From a virus, in the IMG/VR virus record IMGVR_UViG_3300038309_000005, positions 1-42,249 of that record: DNA of 42,249 bases. One strand, 5' to 3'. The notes beneath the pieces are model-generated. The model had not been told where the DNA came from and ran no database searches. It was given only the letters and a program-made list of their open reading frames with translations. A program made the position numbers and the translations under genes. This document shows positions 25,452-31,489 of this stretch, piece after piece (within the stretch, counting starts at the first letter, position 1; the number at the start of each line of letters is the position of its first letter).

Positions 25452-26081
25452 TTAAAGCTCTGGGCTTTGATCGCCGTCACCGATAGCGGCGTAGAGGTCT
25501 TCACCAAGGTCTAGATCGTCAGCACCTTCGATCTCATCGGCTTCGATTACTGTACCTTCATATTTGACAAGCTTAGCAAGCTGGATAGCACTAAGGTACA
25601 GAGATACTTTGTGTTTACTTCCAGTGTTATTGCCCTCAGCTACGCCGTGGATAATGCCCTCTGAATCATTACCGATTGACCAAGGTGCTGAGTGAACAGC
25701 TTTGGTAATATCAGTACCTTTAGGGTCGAGTACTTTGATCTCTTTCTTATTACCGTCAGGCCAAGCCACATCAGTTTTGAAAGTGATAAGACGATCATCA
25801 GTCTCAGCATCAGTATCAGGGTCTTTTACTACCTTAATACCGATAGTATCAGGCTTAGATGCTGGCTTAAGGCCATTAGCAGTCTTATACTCATCCCACA
25901 CTTCCATACACTTAGCTTCCATATCTTTAACAATATCGGAATCTTTGTGAGCAACAATAGAAGCAACATACATCATGCGTGGCTCTTTGTCTGCCATTGC
26001 TTGATTCCGACCTTCACCTTCGATGAATATATACTTTAGTTTGCCAACTTTAGTTTTGACATTTTTCTTAACCTTAGCCAT
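25452..26081 (-). CDS. Single-stranded DNA-binding protein (T7 gp2.5 / DUF2815-like)
   Basis: The 209-residue protein has an OB-fold-like middle (LKYIFIEGEGRNQAMADKEP through IHGVAEGNNTGSKHKVSLYL) and a strongly acidic C-terminal tail ending DLYAAIGDGDQSPEL, typical of phage ssDNA-binding proteins whose tail recruits polymerase. The start MAKVKKNVKT at 26081 is supported by AAAGGACAC just upstream; an in-frame ATG at 26123 adds an implausible extension. It uses translation-favoured codons (CGT, GAC, AAC), consistent with abundance, and is followed by a terminator. Confidence 0.75.
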   Translation of the reverse strand: MAKVKKNVKTKVGKLKYIFIEGEGRNQAMADKEPRMMYVASIVAHKDSDIVKDMEAKCMEVWDEYKTANGLKPASKPDTIGIKVVKDPDTDAETDDRLITFKTDVAWPDGNKKEIKVLDPKGTDITKAVHSAPWSIGNDSEGIIHGVAEGNNTGSKHKVSLYLSAIQLAKLVKYEGTVIEADEIEGADDLDLGEDLYAAIGDGDQSPEL

Positions 26082-26159
26082 TGTGTGTCCTTTGTGTTGT
26101 TTGTTTTCTGTTGTTTGCATCATCTTGCATAAGTTAAGCTAACCAATTTAGACTTAGTA

Positions 26160-26418
26160 GAGCCGCTAGAGAAATACAGTCGTCACTAGTATTTTCCAGC
26201 TCATAGCGGCTCAATAAGCCTAACGCTTTAAAGGAGGAGGGAATGAAAACTTCTGGTCACCTTATAGGTCTTTATAATCTTAGCAGTTAGTTGGTACTAG
26301 TAGCGTGGTTATGCCTGTAAAATAACCACGCTCTGACCGTCTGCGATAACCAGAGTCTCATCACTCAATGATACTATTAACTATAGCATCAGTGAATGAT
26401 GAGAGGCATTAAGCCTCT
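26160..26418 (-). ncRNA. Tiled stem-loops in the intergenic region upstream of SSB
   Basis: The 285-bp gap holds consecutive stem-loops. SL1 26160-26212: GAGCCGCTA / TAGCGGCTC, 9 bp, with inner GAAATAC / GTATTTTC. SL2 26303-26331: perfect 10-bp GCGTGGTTAT / ATAACCACGC, 9-base loop. A weak 5-bp stem lies at 26331-26355. SL3 26358-26402: 17-base arms with three mismatches, 11-base loop. SL4 26402-26418: AGAGGC / GCCTCT, with the upstream gene's stop codon in and around the loop. Candidates: a regulatory RNA, RNase III processing sites, or a single-strand initiation region. Strand is assumed from the operon. Confidence 0.55.
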
Positions 26419-26870
26419 GCACCTTCTGTTGGTTTGATGATACCAACTGTTGAGTAGTCAGGAGTACCTGCACGGAGTTTAGTAACTTTCTTAGTAGCTT
26501 CTTCAGGGCTGAGTGAACCACTAAGCATATCTTCCATGATAGCTTTCTCAGAAGTAGCGACTGATTTCTCGTGAGCTTTCTTGATCTTGTCAGCTTGACG
26601 AGAGTTACGCTTAAGGCCATTAAGCTTAGACTTACCGGATTTATCAGCGTAGAAGTATTCTTCTGTAGCTGGTAGGAATACACCAGAGAGTGAACATTGA
26701 ATCTCTACAATGTTTCCTTGATCGTCTTTTTTCGTTACGGCATCAATGTCCATAACAGGACCACCGCCTTTAGGTTCGAGAATCTCGGTAAGAGCCTCTA
26801 CAAGTGCTTTAGGCGCTTTATACGTCTCACACAGTCCAATCACTGCAACAAATGTTTCTTTCTTTGTCAT
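26409..26870 (-). CDS. Abundant early protein of unknown function
   Basis: The 153-residue protein is not recognised. It has a helical N-terminus, a central beta part (VMDIDAVTKKDDQGNIVEIQ), then a long basic helical segment rich in Lys (KSGKSKLNGLKRNSRQADKIKKAH) and a disordered acidic end. Its codons (CGT arginine, CTG, GGC) resemble those of the capsid and SSB genes rather than its neighbours, suggesting strong expression. It may bind nucleic acid, judged only by charge. It has its own upstream gap with promoter-like sequence and is followed by stem-loops. Confidence 0.6.
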   Translation of the reverse strand: MTKKETFVAVIGLCETYKAPKALVEALTEILEPKGGGPVMDIDAVTKKDDQGNIVEIQCSLSGVFLPATEEYFYADKSGKSKLNGLKRNSRQADKIKKAHEKSVATSEKAIMEDMLSGSLSPEEATKKVTKLRAGTPDYSTVGIIKPTEGAEA

Positions 26871-26896
26871 TGTCTATCCTTTGTTTGGTTTTTAAA

Positions 26897-26940
26897 GTAT
26901 ACATAGTATATACGAATGTACCTTAGAGAATCCTGAATCA
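26897..26940 (-). promoter_or_regulatory. Possible promoter/operator before the abundant early gene
   Basis: On the minus strand, CTCTAAGGTACATTCG is followed by TATACT and then TATGTATAC. The hexamers are set in an imperfect dyad with arms GTATA / TATAC (26897-26913). It lies between a terminator and the early gene, where a new promoter is expected. The -35 is weak. Confidence 0.3.
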
Positions 26941-26945
26941 CTGTA

Positions 26946-26974
26946 GAAAATTCGCTCGTTCTTCGTCGGCGAAT
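26946..26974 (-). terminator. Hairpin terminator after the Dda-like helicase
   Basis: On the minus strand, ATTCGC / GCGAAT form a 6-bp stem around a 13-base loop, followed by TTTC, starting five bases after the helicase stop. The stem is short and the loop large, so termination is probably partial. Confidence 0.45.
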
Positions 26975-26978
26975 GAAC

Positions 26979-28169
26979 CTAAAGCACAAAAACCTTTCTC
27001 TTTGCTCTGCTAATAGCAACATACATCAACCGTGCATAGTTGCGGTAGTTACCACCGAAAATAGACTTCTGAATATCTTTTTTATCTATCCATACTCTAT
27101 TAAACTCTGAGCCCTGAGCTTTATGAACTGTAGAAGCAAAACTATAATCCATAGTAAAAGCTCTACCAATGGCATACACTTCTCTAAACTTCTTTTTGTC
27201 TTTTATAGCTGCTTCCTTAGCCTTTCTCCTCACTTCATAAGCAGTACCTATTCCTATAATCACTGGAATAATCTTACCTTCTGAGCTGATAAACTTAATG
27301 TGTTTATTGGTTTGTATAGCTTCTAAATTGCTTACTAAAAATTTCCTATTAATCTGACTATTTTGTAGCTTAAGTGTACCAGTCTCATACCAAGTTAATA
27401 ACTCCCGTAGCGATGGCTCTACAAAGCTATCAACTTTATATAGGTCTGGTTGACTTCCTAGCTGTACTTCCTGACCAACAAAGCTATCAATACCAAGCTT
27501 CCCTGCTATCTGCTTATTATAGTCTCCTACAGCTTTATTAGTATATGCTAATAGTCTATCGCCCTCTAGGAATCCATCTAAGTTCTCAGCATAGAGAACA
27601 TTATCTGATTCTGGTGTAGTAAGATCATCAACATTACTACCTTCTAAGTAATTTACAAACTTAGTAAACAGTTTAACTACGTCAGGACTCTCAGCTCTGT
27701 GCTGAACTGTTAAGTTAGTTGTAGTAGCTGGGTCAGTTTGTATCTGAATACCTTTAACAGGTAATAATTGATAAGGGTCTAGGAATAAGTGTAGAGTGAT
27801 GTGGTCTGTCTCGAAGTCATTAAGCTCTTCTAGTTTACCGACAATACTCATAAGCATTTCTTCGCTCATCATTCCAGCTTCATCAATAACTATATCTGTA
27901 TAACTATCAATGTCTTTTTCAAGCTTAATAACTGTATCAATATGGTTAATGTGCTGAGCATCTTCATTAATGCTAGGAATCCATCCAAGCAACGCATGAA
28001 TAGTACTAAGCTCAATAGCTGATGTAACTGCTGGTCTAAGTCTAGCTAATGCTTTATGTGTTGGAGCTAAAACTACTGAGGTAGTAGGGTCTAGCTCTTT
28101 GTTGATTAGCATTAGAAGCTTAGTAGATTTACCAGTACCAGCGTATCCTGTAGTATATAGTATTCTCAT
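26979..28169 (-). CDS. SF1B helicase, Dda/RecD-like
   Basis: The 396-residue helicase has Walker A GYAGTGKST (8-16), motif Ia APTHKAL, motif II IDEAGM, motif III LDPYQLLPV, motif V-like FASTVHKAQGSEF and motif VI YARLMYVAISRAK. This ordered set identifies the Dda/RecD2 type, a 5'-3' translocating helicase used in phage replication start and recombination. Its ATG overlaps the preceding stop (ATGA). Confidence 0.92.
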   Translation of the reverse strand: MRILYTTGYAGTGKSTKLLMLINKELDPTTSVVLAPTHKALARLRPAVTSAIELSTIHALLGWIPSINEDAQHINHIDTVIKLEKDIDSYTDIVIDEAGMMSEEMLMSIVGKLEELNDFETDHITLHLFLDPYQLLPVKGIQIQTDPATTTNLTVQHRAESPDVVKLFTKFVNYLEGSNVDDLTTPESDNVLYAENLDGFLEGDRLLAYTNKAVGDYNKQIAGKLGIDSFVGQEVQLGSQPDLYKVDSFVEPSLRELLTWYETGTLKLQNSQINRKFLVSNLEAIQTNKHIKFISSEGKIIPVIIGIGTAYEVRRKAKEAAIKDKKKFREVYAIGRAFTMDYSFASTVHKAQGSEFNRVWIDKKDIQKSIFGGNYRNYARLMYVAISRAKRKVFVL

Positions 28170-28456
28170 TTTGTACTACTTGTCGGTATGTAAGGAGTTG
28201 CAGGTAATACTTCCTCTAGCTGAACATACTTAGTCTGTTCTTCTGTAAGTCCACTAGCTTTAACTATAATACTCATAGCTATGTCCTCATTATTTAGAAT
28301 GAGATTAGCTTCTTCATCTGTTAGGGTAATATACTTCCTAGTCCAGATACTTGTTGTATACTCCTCTGGTCGCTTACCTAAGAATATTCTTTGTAGTAAA
28401 GATGGGTTAGTTTTCTCAGTCTTAGGAACTGAGTAGAAAAATGATAGAGTTTTCAT
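28166..28456 (-). CDS. Hypothetical protein upstream of the Dda-like helicase
   Basis: The 96-residue protein begins MKTLSFFYSVPKTEKTNPSL. The start at 28456 overlaps the preceding stop (TAATG), whereas a longer frame would read into that gene. It is soluble, with a central strand-helix pattern (KYITLTDEEANLILNNEDIA) and no recognised family. Co-translation with the helicase suggests a replication-phase role, but nothing more can be said. Confidence 0.6.
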   Translation of the reverse strand: MKTLSFFYSVPKTEKTNPSLLQRIFLGKRPEEYTTSIWTRKYITLTDEEANLILNNEDIAMSIIVKASGLTEEQTKYVQLEEVLPATPYIPTSSTK

Positions 28457-28761
28457 TATTTTAATCCGTCCCATACAATGACAAAAGAAGCTCCGATAGT
28501 TCCATCCTTAGTATTACCAAGCATTGTAGCTAGCATAGCAGTACCTAGAATCGCTGTAATAGTCTTAGAAGTAGAACTAAAAGTATCTGGTAACGCTTCA
28601 TAGATAACCACACTGCTTACTGTTCCTAAAGCTATATTCAGTGCTGTATTACTGCTACTGGAAGTACTATACTGAGGCTCATTTACTGGTACAAGTTGTC
28701 CTAGTGGTTCTGCGGCCTGTAGTGATAGACCTAGGACTAGACTTAGTGCTAATGTTTTCAT
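28456..28761 (-). CDS. Small exported/membrane protein with signal peptide
   Basis: The 101-residue product has a clear signal peptide (MKTLALSLVLGLSLQAAEPL, probable cut after the AA), a Ser-rich linker (YSTSSSSNTA) and two hydrophobic segments (about 40-55 and 66-82). It lies next to two other exported mini-proteins in the early arm. Candidates are superinfection exclusion or membrane remodelling; there is no sequence family that I recognise. Confidence 0.6.
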   Translation of the reverse strand: MKTLALSLVLGLSLQAAEPLGQLVPVNEPQYSTSSSSNTALNIALGTVSSVVIYEALPDTFSSTSKTITAILGTAMLATMLGNTKDGTIGASFVIVWDGLK

Positions 28762-28976
28762 TACATATCTCCTTTAGTATCAAATCTGAGAGGAATACAA
28801 CGCTCATAGTTATAGAATTTACCAGTATCTAAATCTACTATCGTTACTCCATCAACTTCGTAAGTATAAACAAGTGTTTCAGCACCGTAGCAATCTAGCG
28901 GAATTTGTGATGGTTTATCCAACATACCGCTACCAACTGCTACTGCTATTAGAGCTATAAAGACTGCGAATTTCAC
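28761..28976 (-). CDS. Small secreted protein with GTG start
   Basis: The 71-residue product starts at GTG, with AAGGA five bases upstream; no ATG fits. The N-terminal signal/anchor is KFAVFIALIAVAVGSGML. The mature part has two cysteines (PLDCYGAETL and YERCIPL) that could form a periplasmic disulfide, and a beta-rich body (YTYEVDGVTIVDLDTGKFY). It overlaps its neighbours at both ends. It may be a periplasmic exclusion factor. Confidence 0.6.
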   Translation of the reverse strand: MKFAVFIALIAVAVGSGMLDKPSQIPLDCYGAETLVYTYEVDGVTIVDLDTGKFYNYERCIPLRFDTKGDM

Positions 28977-29071
28977 TCAAATCCTTCTATCATATAGTAA
29001 TAAGTTATACTTACTACTGCTAGTGCTACTAGTATCATAACAGATACAACAACTACATCAAAATCTACCAT
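28973..29071 (-). CDS. 32-residue single-TM peptide
   Basis: ATG at 29071 to TGA at 28973-28975. It reads MVDFDVVVVSVMILVALAVV then SITYYYMIEGFE: one transmembrane helix flanked by acidic ends. Its stop overlaps the GTG of the secreted protein. Too short for most gene callers, but it fills the gap and continues the run of small membrane/exported genes. The Shine-Dalgarno (AAGGG) is rather far upstream. Confidence 0.5.
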   Translation of the reverse strand: MVDFDVVVVSVMILVALAVVSITYYYMIEGFE

Positions 29072-29075
29072 AGTA

Positions 29076-29318
29076 CTAAGCCCTTAGATCAACGTGAATC
29101 TGCTTAGACTTTTTTTCGTCTAGAAGTGCTTGTAGTAGTTCGTTATTCTGTTTTAAAGCTGTAAAGTCTGCTGTTAACTTTCTATGCTTCTTAGTCATAT
29201 CTGCTAAGCATATTTGGCATTTTTCATAAGCTAAGATATACTCTTGTAATTCTTTAGCATTAACTGTTACTGTCTCATCTTCACATATCATAAGATTTTT
29301 AAAGTCTGTGCTTGTCAT
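29076..29318 (-). CDS. Coiled-coil protein with CxxC, hypothetical
   Basis: The 80-residue product starts MTSTDFKNLMICEDETVTVN. The start at 29318 has a strong AAAGGAGATAAG directly upstream, unlike a longer frame from 29342. A CQIC pair sits in the middle and a coiled coil (TADFTALKQNNELLQALLDEK) fills the C-terminal half. The family is unknown; early expression is expected from its place. Confidence 0.6.
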   Translation of the reverse strand: MTSTDFKNLMICEDETVTVNAKELQEYILAYEKCQICLADMTKKHRKLTADFTALKQNNELLQALLDEKKSKQIHVDLRA

Positions 29319-29328
29319 CTTATCTCCT

Positions 29329-29547
29329 TTAACAGTAGTCAAGCATTGCTAAGAGTTCTTCTTTAGCATCTTGATCGTAGTATTCGCATAGTTCTTTGAA
29401 CCTAGCAACTGCATCCAAAATTCCACATTCTTCATTAGCTTCTTTAATGAAAAACTCAGTATCTTTTGATCTCATATCAGCTTCGTACTGAGCATCACGC
29501 TTAGCTTCTTCTTTTAGTTCCTGCCTTAGTTCTTCCATCTCAGTCAT
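29329..29547 (-). CDS. Acidic hypothetical protein
   Basis: The 72-residue, highly acidic helical protein starts MTEMEELRQELKEEAKRDAQ and ends YDQDAKEELLAMLDYC. AAAGGATAAGAA precedes the ATG, which overlaps the stop of the gene before it. Acidic small early proteins often inhibit host enzymes or mimic DNA, but this is not demonstrable here. Confidence 0.6.
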   Translation of the reverse strand: MTEMEELRQELKEEAKRDAQYEADMRSKDTEFFIKEANEECGILDAVARFKELCEYYDQDAKEELLAMLDYC

Positions 29548-29723
29548 TTCTTATCCTTTGTGTTTGTTATAGCTTTATGAACAAAAGCACCTGATCTACT
29601 CATTTGATAAGACTTTTGAATTTCTTTATAGTGAGCATTAAACAGTTCTCTTTCTAGCTTAGCTTCTTTCATAATAGCGGCTAGTTGTTGTATTGCTATG
29701 CCGGCTGATAAATCAACTAACAT
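29544..29723 (-). CDS. 59-residue hypothetical protein
   Basis: Starts MLVDLSAGIAIQQLAAIMKE and is helical throughout, with a basic C-terminus (HKAITNTKDKK). It overlaps the upstream gene by seven bases and the downstream start by four (ATGA), so it fits the tight packing of this early block. No family was recognised. Confidence 0.55.
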   Translation of the reverse strand: MLVDLSAGIAIQQLAAIMKEAKLERELFNAHYKEIQKSYQMSRSGAFVHKAITNTKDKK

Positions 29724-30181
29724 AGATTACCCTTTACGTCTTCAATAGCACCATCATAGTACTTAATAAGTCTTAGCAGTTCGCTATATTCGGGGTTTGT
29801 GTAATCTAGTTGCTCAGCTATAGTTTTTTTAATCTCATAGAATCTTTCTAGTTGATACTCTAGCGACTCTCTCCATGTTAGCTTATTCTGTAGATAGGCT
29901 AGAGTGAGTTGATCAATTTGCAGAAGCTCAGCTAAGGTAGGTCTTGTGATCTTAGTCTCTTTCTTAGGAGTTTCATGGAAATCTCCATCATAGCAGTAAA
30001 GTTCTATCTTATAATGTCCTGACATATTGTCAGTACCACAGATAGTAAAATCGTTAACGCATAAATAAGAAAATATTTTACTATCAAGAATATAAGGGCT
30101 AAATGTTTTAAACCCTCTATTTAGTAATAATTCCTGAGCTTCTTTTGTATTTTTAGTGTAGTGATCTTCAGTAAATTTCAT
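29717..30181 (-). CDS. Hypothetical early protein
   Basis: The 154-residue product has a beta-rich N-terminal half (GFKTFSPYILDSKIFSYLCVND, CGTDNMSGHYKIELYCYDG) and a helical C-terminal half (TLAELLQIDQLTLAYLQNKL). No catalytic motif or family is recognised. It overlaps the Ala-rich repeat gene by 14 bases. Probably a host-interaction gene by position. Confidence 0.55.
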   Translation of the reverse strand: MKFTEDHYTKNTKEAQELLLNRGFKTFSPYILDSKIFSYLCVNDFTICGTDNMSGHYKIELYCYDGDFHETPKKETKITRPTLAELLQIDQLTLAYLQNKLTWRESLEYQLERFYEIKKTIAEQLDYTNPEYSELLRLIKYYDGAIEDVKGNLC

Positions 30182-30911
30182 TGTATTTCTCTTTAAGTGA
30201 TTCTTCTATCATAGACTCTAGTAGTTTGTTAGATTCACTTAATGCTGCTGATAGTGCTGCTGACCATGCTGCTGGCTGTGCTGCTGACCATGCTGACTCT
30301 GCTGCTGACCGTGCTGCTGACCATATTGATTCTGCTGCTGCCCGTGCTGCCTCTGCTGCCTCTGCTGCTGCCCATGCTGCTGCCCATGCTGCTGACTCTG
30401 CTGCCCATTCTGCTGCTGACTCTGCTGGCCATGCTGCTGCCCATGCTGCTGGCTGTGCTGCTGACTTTGCTGACCGTGCTGCTGACTCTGCTGCTGATTC
30501 TGCTGCTGACCGTAATTGAGTATTTCCTGTAATCAGGTAATTAACTATTGTATTATACTCCTCATCGTCATTACAATAAGGCTTAATTTTCACGATGTTG
30601 ATAAGTGCTTGCTTTCTAGCAAACTCTCTTAACAATTCAGCAGCATCAAGTTCAGCTAAGTAAGTACGCTTCTCAGCACATAGTTTATCATCATCAGTTA
30701 GTATCTCACCACTAAGCTTTACGATATATAAAATACTTCCTGGAGCATATTTTAAAGCATCAAGAGCTCTTTCTGAGGCATGGAGTCCCCAGTTACAAAA
30801 TTCTAATGGGCTTTCTGTAATATCTACTGTGTGAGTCTCACCAACTACGATAGGTCTGTTATCCCTATAACGTAGTTTTCTTTTTTCTGTAGCGAAATAG
30901 TAGGCTCTCAT
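30168..30911 (-). CDS. DUF7666-type protein with Ala-rich repeat tail
   Basis: The 247-residue product has two parts. The N-terminal domain (1-130) carries NWGLHASERALDALKYAPGS and EKRTYLAELDA, the pattern of a phage domain of unknown function seen with similar tails. Residues about 132-225 are a degenerate repeat of S-A-A-x-x/W-A-A units, with Trp, Ser, Glu and Arg at regular places, suggesting an extended amphipathic helix or repeat rod. It ends in a charged helix (KLLESMIEESLKEKYNEIY). An extended -10 promoter lies upstream. Confidence 0.65.
   Translation of the reverse strand: MRAYYFATEKRKLRYRDNRPIVVGETHTVDITESPLEFCNWGLHASERALDALKYAPGSILYIVKLSGEILTDDDKLCAEKRTYLAELDAAELLREFARKQALINIVKIKPYCNDDEEYNTIVNYLITGNTQLRSAAESAAESAARSAKSAAQPAAWAAAWPAESAAEWAAESAAWAAAWAAAEAAEAARAAAESIWSAARSAAESAWSAAQPAAWSAALSAALSESNKLLESMIEESLKEKYNEIY
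30238..30518 (-). repeat. GCN-rich degenerate coding repeat
   Basis: About 280 bp of near-repetitive CTG/GCTG-rich DNA (plus-strand view) encodes the Ala-rich segment. Three- to nine-base periodicity is strong, and it opens long false frames on the other strands. Such DNA is prone to slippage, so length should vary between relatives and may be misassembled from short reads. Confidence 0.85.
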
Positions 30912-30937
30912 TCATTTCTCCTATTTAATTGTATTAA

Positions 30938-30946
30938 ATTGTATCA
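30938..30946 (-). promoter_or_regulatory. Extended -10 promoter for the early host-interaction genes
   Basis: On the minus strand TGATACAAT fits the extended -10 consensus TGnTAnAAT, 26 bases before the start codon at 30911. A second TACAAT follows ten bases later. No good -35 is present, as is usual for extended -10 promoters. Confidence 0.45.
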
Positions 30947-30960
30947 CAACTATGCTGAAA

Positions 30961-31284
30961 CTAGTCTGAAGAATCTAGACTAGCTGCAAACAGTAGAAGG
31001 TCGATCAATGTCGGAGCCGCTATAGCATTAATAAAACCTATAGGAGCATTAGGATACCATACCATAGTCCATAGCTCATCAGTCTCAATACACTTAGCTT
31101 TAGCCTCTTCTGAGCTAAATTTGTAGAAGTCTTCTATTCCTGTTAGATGCTCTTCTACAGTCTCATAGTCGTTTTTATGATAATTATGCTCAATGCTCAA
31201 GCCGCATTTATGCCTTGGTAGATTCCTTAGCAGTGTGCTAGCAGCCGTCCCTAGTTTTAGTCTTTCGTGTTCTTCGTAAGTCAT
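30961..31284 (-). CDS. Hypothetical early protein
   Basis: The 107-residue product starts MTYEEHERLKLGTAASTLLR, is acidic in the middle and ends with a hydrophobic helix (TLIDLLLFAASLDSSD). No family is recognised. Its ATG overlaps the stop of the frame-disrupted gene upstream (ATGA), and a gap with a promoter follows it. Confidence 0.55.
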   Translation of the reverse strand: MTYEEHERLKLGTAASTLLRNLPRHKCGLSIEHNYHKNDYETVEEHLTGIEDFYKFSSEEAKAKCIETDELWTMVWYPNAPIGFINAIAAPTLIDLLLFAASLDSSD

Positions 31285-31489
31285 TTGTTATCCTTTCTTA
31301 TGTCCTCTCTAAGTTTCTCCAAATATGCCCAGCTAATTTTACCATTTTTCATAGCATTTTGAAAGTGCCTAAATGCTGGAAATTCTCCCATCCAGCTTAT
31401 AGCTTCTCTCAGCTCTCTATGACCTTTTCCGTTTCTTTAAGTTTCTTATAGTCTGAGTTTTTAATCACTCTATATCCTAAAAATTTCAT
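31281..31489 (-). CDS. Small helical protein, frame broken by one base in an A-run
   Basis: The ATG at 31489 overlaps the primase stop (TGATG) and reads MKFLGYRVIKNSDYKKLKET, ending early at 31409-31411. The -1 frame past the A4 run at 31425-31428 continues convincingly as RELREAISWMGEFPAFRHF, then NGKISWAYLEKLREDIRKDNK, up to a TGA that overlaps the next ATG. One added A would give a 69-residue protein. A sequencing error, a recent mutation or a ribosomal shift are all possible. Confidence 0.55.

Noticed and set aside
25692-26039. Two overlapping plus-strand frames opposite SSB
   Set aside because: Antisense shadows of a well-supported gene, without ribosome sites.
26243-26290. Plus-strand ATG behind a perfect AAGGAGGAGG motif, 15-residue frame
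   Set aside because: The frame is only 15 codons, lies antisense in a leftward operon and inside the stem-loop gap; the motif is more likely part of the RNA structure or chance.
30181-30532. Long plus-strand frames rich in Ala or Leu opposite the Ala-rich gene
   Set aside because: The CTG/GCTG-rich repeat opens all frames; only the minus-strand gene has a domain, a start and coupled neighbours.
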